A stretch of DNA of 64,000 nt from Algoriphagus vanfongensis DSM 17529 (GTDB taxonomy: Bacteria; Bacteroidota; Bacteroidia; Cytophagales; Cyclobacteriaceae), in the NCBI RefSeq assembly GCF_000429465.1, contig NZ_AUBX01000014.1, forward strand, positions 124,001-188,000, given 5' to 3'. The position numbers and the translations under genes are program-made. Shown here one piece after another: positions 7,244 to 17,200 of this stretch (position 1 is the first letter of the stretch; each line of letters starts with the position of its first letter). Below the pieces are notes generated by a model that saw nothing but the letters and a program-made list of their open reading frames with translations, had not been told where the DNA came from and searched no databases.

Positions 7244-8206
7244 TTACCACATAGTCACCGGTCTGTTTTCGGTAGGTTGATTGTCTCTGAACAGGTTGAA
7301 GACAGCCGAAAACTCATGGATCTGGCCCGGAAGCTGGTAGGATCCGCCCATCGGGAACTCATACACATAGCCGATCCGCAGCTTGTTGGTCAGCACGCCC
7401 ACCTGGAGATTGGTCGCAAAGTCGATCCGATGGCCGCCACCTACCCAGATTTTGTTCATCAGCAGTACTTTTAGGTTGAACTCCTTCAGGTCGGGCAGGT
7501 CCTTCTGACTGCGGTAAAACACATTCGTGATCACCGAAAGATTGGGACTGATCGCTTCCCTGAACCCCGCCTGTACCATCGAGGCCGCCGGATAGCCGTC
7601 CATAAACTCATCCCCCGAGCTGATCTTGCCTCCATTCACCCGGTGCATCCCGTAGCTGACATAGTACTTGGCATGGGTCAGGGCGATGCCCAGGTTGAAG
7701 TCCACGATATTCTGATTGGAAAACTGCCCGACATACTGTCCCAGCGTGGGATCGTTCTGCTCCTCGGTGGTCAGCGAATTGCCATCCAGCCGGATACTCT
7801 GATAGCTCACCCCGGCTCCCAGCCTCAGGTTGTGCTTCTCGGTGAGTCGGATCCTGGAAGCATAGTTGAGCATCAGTTCGGTCTCCCGGAAGGCCCCATA
7901 GGTATCATGCAGCAGGTTCAGTGACACCGCATTCTTGCCCGTCAGCTCCGGGTCACTCTCTCCGGAAAGCTCCCCAAAGTCCAGCTCCGTGCTGAAGTAA
8001 TACGTCCGGGGAGCCCCCTCGAAGCCCGACCACTGGTTTCTCACAAAGCCCCGGATCGTGCTTCCCTCATAGCCTGTCAGACCGGGATTGAAGTAGCTCT
8101 GAAAATGGGAAAACTGGGATATGTATTTGGTGGATTGCCCGTAGCTCTCCAGGCTTAATACCATTCCCGCCAGCAGGGCCAATCCTATAAAATAGATTCG
8201 TTTCAT
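7244..8206 (-). CDS. PorP/SprF family outer-membrane protein, T9SS partner
   Basis: A 320-residue beta-barrel-type protein of the PorP/SprF family, which helps export or anchor type IX secretion cargo with type B C-terminal domains. The start at 8206 gives a clear signal peptide (MKRIYFIGLALLAGMVLSLE, then SYGQ); the frame is open much further upstream, but without signal-peptide features. Family marks: ISQFSHFQSYFNPGLTGYEG, FVRNQWSGFEGAPRTYYF, LGAGVSYQSIRL and the final VFNLFRDNQPTENRP. It lies 83 bases downstream of the giant type B cargo gene on the same strand, the usual pairing of SprB-like adhesins with SprF. The coding DNA is much richer in G+C than most of the window (36 of 60 bases at 7921-7980). 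Confidence 0.88.
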   Translation of the reverse strand: MKRIYFIGLALLAGMVLSLESYGQSTKYISQFSHFQSYFNPGLTGYEGSTIRGFVRNQWSGFEGAPRTYYFSTELDFGELSGESDPELTGKNAVSLNLLHDTYGAFRETELMLNYASRIRLTEKHNLRLGAGVSYQSIRLDGNSLTTEEQNDPTLGQYVGQFSNQNIVDFNLGIALTHAKYYVSYGMHRVNGGKISSGDEFMDGYPAASMVQAGFREAISPNLSVITNVFYRSQKDLPDLKEFNLKVLLMNKIWVGGGHRIDFATNLQVGVLTNKLRIGYVYEFPMGGSYQLPGQIHEFSAVFNLFRDNQPTENRPVTMW

Positions 8207-8289
8207 GTCCTTCTTTGAAAAATAAGTGTTCACGCTGATTTCTTTTCGGTGCCGGACAGGAATCTCTCCCTGCCCGGCCTTTTGTATGC

Positions 8290-11200
8290 TCATTGTCTCA
8301 ATAGGTTCAGGATTCCTCTTCTCACCTCTCCGGTCTCCCCGACCTCGATCACCCAGTAGTAAGCTCCGACCGGCATCTCCCTGCCCTCTGATCTTCCGTC
8401 CCATCGGACATCCGCATCTTCGGTATAGAACAGGCGCTGGCCTCCTCTGTCAAACACCTGGATCCTCACTCCTTGGTAGTAGCGCAATGCCGGCACTCCC
8501 CAGCTGTCATTCACTCCATCGGCATTCGGTGTAAAGGTATTGGTCAGCTCCAGCTCATCCAGCGGGGTCCTCAGTCTGGTGATCTGGAAGGTTTTGCTGA
8601 TCACATTGCCGCCCCGGTCTTCTACCTGAAGCACCACTTCAAACTGGGTCTCTCCTGCCCGTTCGTCTTCCGAACTCCAGTATAGGATGTCGTCGATCAC
8701 TTCGAATAGCTCATTATCTCCCTGTCCTTCCGGTAGGCTCAGCGTATGCTGGTCATCCGTAGCATCGATCACTGTGAAGGTGCCGATAGTCTGGAAGGTT
8801 GCATCAGGATCTCCGATGAATTCAGATTCGCTCAGTGTCACGTCTGTCGGTGCCGGCTTGGCCAGTACTTCGATCGTCAGCTCTGCTTTCAGCCCATAGG
8901 TATTGAAGAGTCCCGAGATCGCTGAGATTGTTCCTTCGTAGCTTGCTGTTCCGCTTTGTAGAGGATCATAGCCTGTCAGATTCCAGCTCACCGGCACATT
9001 CACCATTGCTGATTTTCCGGTGAGCGCCACGGCTTCTGCCGGTAGGTTCAGGCTTGCCTCAGGAGTATTCCAGGCTACCTGCATGGATTGGGTGATCAGT
9101 TCAGTGATGGACCGCTCCTGGAGGTAATCCGGCACGCCGTCTTCATCGCTGTCCTGAGCATCATCTGGATTGTCGGGATCCGTACCCTGTTGTTCTTCCA
9201 CATAATCCGGCACTTGGTCCTCATCGGTATCCTGGTAGTCGGTTGGATCTTCGGAGTCGGTCCCTTCCTGTTCTTCGACATAGTCAGGAACTCCGTCCCC
9301 ATCTGTGTCTTTGAAGTCATACGGATCTGTCGGGTCTGTCCCATCTTGCTCTTCCTCTTGATCCGGTACGCCGTCGCCGTCACTGTCATTATCCGGCTTT
9401 TCACTGATCTGGAAGTCTGCTCCGGTAAAGTCAATCGTGTAGTTTGCTCCTGCGCTTAAGGTGCCTTGCGTGATCGCATAGCTTCCGACAGCTTCACCCG
9501 CAGCTCTGCTTAATACTCCAGAGAACACTTCCATGCCGTCTCCATCTGCCAGTCCGCTATAGCTGTAGGTCAGTACAGGATCGGATTCACCCTGTGTCTT
9601 GCCCTGGCCGGAATCTGCCATTACTTGGATCTCTTTGCTTGTGATCGTCAGATTCGCTTTCAAAATCAGTTCCTCGAAGTTGGCTCCTGTCAGAGTGGCC
9701 ACCACTTCATAGACTCCTGCGACTGTCTGGCCGTTGTTGGCAAAGCTGACCGAAACCCCTTCCGGAAGGTTCCCCAGAATACTCAGGAACTTGGCCAGTC
9801 CGTCGTATTCAAAAATTTGGTCTTTCAAGGTGATCTCCTGAACCGATGCCGGTGTGATCGTCAGATCAGCCTTGAGCTCTAAAGTCGTAAAGTTCGAGCC
9901 AGTAATCGTAGCCGTTACTTCCTGGGTTCCTACATCCGTTCTGCTATTGTTTGCATAGCTTACTGAGGTGCCAGCTGGAAGTGTTCCGGTAATGGCAAGG
10001 GACTTGGAGGTTCCATCAAAGACAAAGCTGGCATCATCGAGGGTGATTCCGGTGATCGTTGCAGGAGTGATCGTCAGATCAGCTGTCAGCTCCAAATTCA
10101 TAAAGTTGGATCCTGATATCGTAGCCGTTACTTCCTGAGTTCCGACATCTGTTCTACTGTTGTTCGCATAGCTTACTGAGGTGCCAGCTGGAAGTGTTCC
10201 TGTGATGGCAAGAGACTTGGCTGTACCATCGTATACAAAGCTTGCATCATCGAAGGTGATTCCGGTAATGGTTGCTTTGGTAATGGTGAAGCTTGCTCCG
10301 GTGTAATTGATCGCGTAATTGGCTCCCGCATCCAGCGTTCCCAAGCTGATCGGGTAGCTTCCCACATTTTCTCCTGCTGCTCTTGCCAAAGCTCCTGTGA
10401 GAATGCTTGTATCATCTCCGTTTTCAAAGCCTATCACCTGATAGCTGAGCGTAGGGTCTGCCGTTCCAAAGACTTTGCTCTGTCCTCCATCCGCTGTCAC
10501 ATCCAGTACTTTCTCCGCTATCTCAAAGTCAGCGCTGGTGAAGTTGAGGATGTAATTGGCTCCTGCATCCAGGGTTCCAATTGTGATTGCGTACATACCC
10601 ACATCTTCTCCGGCTACTCTGCTGAGTGCTCCTGTCAGAATAGAAGCATTGTCTCCGTTGCCAAAGTTGGATGCTGAATAGCTCAATATCGGATCAACTG
10701 AGCCATAGACTTTCGCCTGATTCGAATTGGCTGTAATACTCAGCGTTCTTGGTGTGATCGCAAAGTCTGCACTTGTGAAGTTGATCGTATAGTTAGCTCC
10801 GGCATCCAGTGTACCCAGGTTGATCGCATACATGTCTACATCTTCTCCCGCTGCTCTAGCCAAAGCTCCTGTCAGGATAGATTCAGTATCGCCATTTTGA
10901 TAGCCGATCACCTCATAAGTGAATACCGGATCGGTAGAGCCATAAACTTTGGTTTGTCCTGAATCCGCAATGATCGTCAAGGTAGCCGGGGTGATCTCAA
11001 AGTCTGCTCCTGTATAGCTGATCGTATAGTTAGCTCCGGCATCCAGTGTACCCAGATTGATGGCATACATGTCTACATCTTCTCCAGCTACTCTTGCCAA
11101 AGTTCCTGTCAGAATAGATTCAGTATCGCCATTTTTATAGCCGGTCACATCATAAGTGAATACCGGATCGGCAGAGCCATAAACTTTGGACTGTCCTGCA

Positions 11201-14200
11201 TCCGCAATGATCGTCAAAGTTGCAGGGCTGATCTCAAAGTCTGCTCCTGTGTAGCTAATCGTATAGTTAGCTCCGGCATCGAGTGTCCCCCGGTTGATCG
11301 CATACATACCTACATTTTCTCCAGCTGCTCTAGCCAAAGCTCCTGTCAGGATCGTTTCAGTATCGCCATTTTGATAGCCGGTCACCTCATAAGTGAATAC
11401 CGGATCGGTAGAGCCATAAACTTTGGTTTGTCCTGAATCCGCAATGATCGTCAAGGTAGCCGGAGTGATGTTAAAGTCTGCTCCTGTGTAGCTGATGGTA
11501 TAGTTTGCTCCGGCATCTAGCGTACCAATGTTGATCGCATACATACCTACATTTTCTCCCGTTGCTCTAGCCAAAGCTCCTGTCAGGATCGATTCATCAT
11601 CTCCTACTCCGAAACCACTTGCGGTGTAAGTAAAGGCAGGGTCAGCCTCGCCATAAATTTTGCTCTGTCCCGCGTCTGCTGTAATTGAAAGAGTCGCAGG
11701 AGTGATCGTCAGATCAGCTGTCAGTATTAGAGTTGTGAAATTCGAACCTGCAATCGTAGCCGTTACTTCCTGGGTTCCTACATCTGTTCTGCTGTTATTC
11801 GAATAGCTGACACTTGTTCCGGTCGGTAGTGTTCCGGTGATCGCCAGAGACTTAGTCGTGCCGTCAAAGACAAAGCTTGCATCATCAAAGGTGATTCCTG
11901 TAACTGTCGCCGGAGTGATCGTCAGATCAGCGGTTAGTACCAAGGTCGTAAAGTTCGAGCCTGTGATCGTTGCCGTCACCTCTTGGGTACCGACATCGGT
12001 TCTGGTATTATTCGAATAGTTTACACTTGTTCCAGTTGGAAGCGTTCCGGTAATCGCCAAGGACTTGGCGGTGCCGTCAAAGACAAAGCTTGCATCATCA
12101 AAGGTGATTCCTGTAACTGTCGCCGGAGTGATCGTCAGATCAGCTGTCAAGACCAAGGTAGTATAGTTCGAACCGGAGATCGTCGCTGTCACTTCTTGCG
12201 TTCCGACATCGGTTCTGCTGTTATTCGAATAGCTTACACTTGTTCCGGTTGGAAGCGTTCCGGTGATCGCCAAGGACTTGGCGGTGCCGTCAAAGACAAA
12301 ACTTGCATCATCAAAGGTGATTCCTGTAACTGTCGCTGGAGTGATTGCAAAGGTAGCTCCGGTAAAATTGATCGTATAGTTAGCCCCGGCATCCAGTGTA
12401 CCCAGGTTGATCGCGTAGGCACCCACATTCTCTCCTGCTGCTCGAGACAATGCTCCGGTAAGGACAGATTCATTATCTCCGTTTTTAAAACCAGCTGCTT
12501 GATAGGTAAGGACCGGATCGAGACTGCCATAAATTTTGCTTTGTCCAGCATCCGCAGTGATAGCCAGATTTGCAGGCATAATCTCAAAGTCGGTACTAAA
12601 GAAATTAATGGAGTAGTTCGGCCCAGCATCCAAGGTTCCCTGAGAAACTGCATAGGTTCCCACATCTTCTCCTGTCGCTCTTGCAAGGGCTCCTATTAGG
12701 ATAGTCTCATCATCCCCCGCTTCAAATCCTGTCGCTGTATAAGTGAATACCGGATCTGCCGAACCATATACTTTGCTTTGGCCAGCATCGACAGTTACAT
12801 TCAATACTTTTGGTACCACCACTATGGTCACAGCCACATTCACTTGAGAAGGATTGCCGTTCACATCGGTGACTGTATAGGTGATGTTATTGACACCTTC
12901 GTCCGTTCTGTCAAATAAAGTCTGACTTAAAACTTGGGATTGAATTCCACAAGCATCTGTGGATCCTTTGTCTATCATTGCCGGTGTCAAGGTCACTGTA
13001 CCAAAGGCATCCACATTCAAGGTGATTGCTGACTTGGCTAGGATAGTTGGCGGGGTATTATCCTGAACTAGAATCGTGGATGGATAAGAGTTGGTATTAC
13101 CCGCTTGATCAGTAACATAGGTTGTAAGACTTCCCGTACCTACTAATGAACAGTCAAAAGTATCTCTACTTAACTCTACAACAATATCACCCACAGCCGA
13201 ATAGTCATCTACTAGACTCAAAACAACTTCGCTTGGAGCCAAGGTGGAATTCCCATCAGAATCGAGGACAATAATGTAATTATCTCGGATAACAGCTGAA
13301 GGAGCTGAATTATCCAAAACCACGCTCAGGGCAGGCGAGCTCGGGCTTTCATTTCCTGCCAGATCTGTTTGAGTTACCGTAATTGAATGCAATCCGGAAG
13401 TCATTGAACTGACCGGAGTAAATGTCCAATCACCTGATCCATCAGCCGTTGTCTCACCCAAAGCGCCATCAACATCGCTAATTATCTGCACTTTACTTGA
13501 AGCCAAAGCAACTCCGGTAAATGTCGGCATCAAATCATTCGTAATATTATCAGAATCACTTATTCCAGAATCAGATCCTGGAGTCAAGTCAGGAACACTT
13601 GGAGCTGCAGGAGCTTGTGTATCAATTTCGATTTGTAATGCTGAGGACGGAACACTGATGTTTCCTGCTACATCTGTGGCGGTAGCCGTGATTTGGTGAG
13701 TACCTTCTGCCAAAGTAGAAGAGACAATAGCCCAATTACCTCCTGTTGCTGTAGATGTTCCGATAAGGTTTGCTCCGGAATACAGTTTCACCATCGATCC
13801 AGCTTCGGCTGTACCAATGAATGTCGGTGTGGAATTAGAGGAAATATTATCCGAGTCACTTGCACCAGTGTCACTCGAAGCCTCCAAGTCCGGGATACTA
13901 GGAGTGACCGGAGAAGTAGTATCAAAAGTAATTGATACTCCTGCTGATTTTGGACTTGTATTCCCAGCTTCGTCTGTAGCATCTGTTGAAATAACATAAA
14001 CCCCATCTGGAATCACAGGCGAGGTAAAGGTCCAATTTCCTGCACCGTCTACAGTAGTAGATCCCAAAACAGTTATATTATCTCTATAGAGTGTGACAAT
14101 AGAATTAGGTTCTGCTGTACCTGTAATTGTTGGCGTATTATCCGCAGTAATGTTATCCGAACTGCTCAGCCCTGTATCACTGGAAGGAGCAAGGTCAGGA

Positions 14201-17200
14201 GCACTTGGTGCTAGAGGTGCTGTTTGATCCAAAACAGCAGAATTGTCAGATGTAGACACTCCGTTATTTCCACCAGCATCTTGAAGGTAAACTTCTACAG
14301 TGAGTGCTCCATCCACCAAAGTTCTGACATCTGCAGTGACAACTTGGTTGGGATCGACCACTGCTGTACTACCCAAAACATTGGAAGTATTCCCATCCCC
14401 TGCACTTGAAATTGAATAGAATATCGTGGCTCCAACCTCTGCTCCTGAGACGGTAAAGGAAGTATTAGGTGCTTCTATTGCATTGATCAACAAATCATCC
14501 CAGGCTACTGTATATCCTGACGGTGCGGAGTCATCATTCAAAATCGTAACCGTAGCCCCGTCTGAAATATCCACTGTCAGACTGGTGCCTGCTAAATTGG
14601 ATTGAGATACAGAAACTGTTTCATCCGACTCAATCACCAAATCCAGTGTAGGCGTCACTGTAAATGTCTGTGTTTCTCCAGCAGTTCCGACAAAAGTTAA
14701 GGTTTGGCCGATCACCGCCGTGTAGTCATTATCTGCTACAGTGGCCGTTCCGTCAGAAGTGCTGACATCAACTGTAAATCCATCTTGGACAGCTTTGTCC
14801 AATGTGGCCGTTAAGGTTATTACACCATCATCTTCATTCCCGCTCACATCGGAAATGGTGACTGCGGCAGTATCATCATTTTGGATGGTTCCAATACCAT
14901 CAAAGTCTCCTAAGCTGACATTAGTACCTGTAGGATTAGAAAGCGTCAAAGTAAAGGTCTCATCGAGCTCTACCACTTCATCACCGGTAATACTAATATT
15001 AATCGTTTTACTACTTTCCCCTACAGAAAAACTTAGTGTACCACTTGCAGCGATATAATCAGATCCGGCCGTTGCTGTTCCGTTGGAAGTGGCATAGTCA
15101 ACAGTCGCACCTCCAGCTGGTGCTGGTTGCGATAGTGAAACTAAAAATATGAGTTGGGTCGTGCCTGAGTTGCCTTCTGTTACGGTAGGATCGTTGACGG
15201 AAAGTTGAGTTTGAACTGACGTGGTAAAATTCCAAGCTGAAGGATTAACTATTCCTCCAAATGCATTTCCTGCTTCGTCTTGAAATGCGCCATTATCCAA
15301 TATGACATAATACTCAGTCCCTACATTCAGATCAGAAGTATTAGTAAAGGTAACAACTCCTCCAGCTATAGAAACGAGGGCGCCATTGGTCACATCAAAA
15401 TTTCTCACTACTCCGTCATCACTCACTCGATGGACAGTCAAATTACCACTATTAGCCACCACATCTTCATTGAATGTGATGACAAAATCTGAATTCAAAC
15501 TCACATCAGTGGCATTGTCTCCTGGACTAAGTGCAGTTACTGTCGGAGCAGTGTTATCAAGTGTATACTCATTGTTATTAGCTCCTGTCGGAACCGTGTT
15601 GACCAGGGCATTCCCTGCCAAATCTGTAATATTTTGTCCTCCGGCAAAGTTTAAGTCAACTACCCCGTTCAGGATAGCCAAATTCCCTCCAGAAACCGTA
15701 ATGTCATAGACAGCGCCAGATCCGGAAACTCCAATTGATGCTCCAGTAGGGCCTGTGACGCTAAAGTCACCTGAATTTACTGCAAAGGCCTCCTCAGAGA
15801 AAATTACCCTAAATGTTACAACATCTGCATTGGTGATACCGGATAATGGAGTCAGCCGATCGATGGCAAACACCAGAGGGGCCACAGCATCGACCAAAAC
15901 AGCCGTAGTAGATTCCACACTGTTCAAGTTCAATTCTGCATCTATTCCAAAAGAATTCTGGATACTTCCTCCATTCAATGAAATGATACTTCCTACCGAG
16001 ATTCCATTCGGATCCAAATCCCCTAGCTGCACGGTGTATCGGAAAAGCAAAGCAGAAGTTCCCGAACCGGAAACGTATTCGGCTTCATAAACCGTGCTTC
16101 CAACAGTCAATTCAAAACTAGGTGTGCCACTCACTGTTACCGCTTCCGAATAGTTGACTACAAAATCCAGATTCATGCTTGCGGAATAAATGCCATTGGC
16201 AGGTACTGAAACTGATGTCACCGATGGTATTTCCCGAACATCAATATTGATGGAACCGAATGATGCACCTACAGTGCCATCAGAACCAGTCAAAGCGATA
16301 CTTCCTGCATCGTCCCCTACTACTCCTGCACTACTTGTAAACTTGATTGAAGCAGGATCACTTAGATATGAATTTAAGTTTGAAATAGTACCTGAAGTTT
16401 TCCAAGTTCCAGGGATCGGTTGGCTGATTGTAATACCCGCTACAGAATTAAAGGCAAGTGCTCCTCCTGAAACCAAGTACGAAATTTCCAAAACATCATC
16501 TGACGCCGCATCTAGATCTCCAAAGGTGGTGCCTGATAGATCAATATTACTTGCCACGCCCTCTACCACTGAGATATCCGTTGGAAGTCCCGTTAGGAAA
16601 GGCGGGTTACTGGCCAATTTTTCCGCCGTGTCATTGACTGTGGCACCTGTATTATTGAATGAATCTGTCAAATCCACGGAAAGTGTGATGGTACCATCGG
16701 CCATTCCACTCAGGTCTAAAGTTGAAATAGTTTGATTCGTGGAAGAAATAGTTCCAGATCCCGAAACGACAGTTCCCCCAGCAGAACTGGTGAAAAGATA
16801 ATTATAAGTCGTACCTATTTCGGCATCAGTAAAGCTGAAACTGACATTGGAGGAGTTGGTCGGTGTAATCGGATCTTGATCTATCGCTACAGCATATCCT
16901 GTAGGAGCAGACGCATCTTCATCTGTGATAGTCAAGGTCACTTGCTGCGTACCAATTTCAACCGCATTGGTAGGTGTGAGCATATCTATAATCACGGTCT
17001 CATCTCCTTCTTCAATTCCATCGAAAAGTGAGGTCACCCGAATACTATCCATAGTTTCCCCTGGAGAAATAATAATGTTAGTGCCGGTAATGGCATAATC
17101 TGTCCCACCTCCAGTGGCTGTCCCGGAGAAGCTTAAAGGAACTTCCACTCTAACACCTGCAACAGCACCTATTTTCGCTCTGACAAAGGCCTGACCTCCG

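Noticed and set aside
8207-8404. N-terminal extension of the PorP/SprF gene by 66 residues
   Set aside because: The extension is Arg/Gly-rich and overlaps the adhesin 3' end, and the signal peptide begins exactly at the ATG at 8206.
11983-12699. Long plus-strand open frame of 238 codons opposite the repeat array
   Set aside because: It is a shadow of the near-identical repeats of the giant adhesin. The lack of stops repeats with each unit, and the translation is Cys/Arg/Ser-rich with no domain.
9394-12804. Regular DNA repeats that could be taken for a CRISPR array
   Set aside because: Units are 213 or 237 bases, in frame, and have no unique spacers. No cas genes are present.
16190-16735. 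Plus-strand open frame of 181 codons inside the giant adhesin
   Set aside because: Antisense to Thr/Ser/Val-rich Ig-like sequence, which rarely gives stops on the opposite strand. Its composition is that of a shadow frame.
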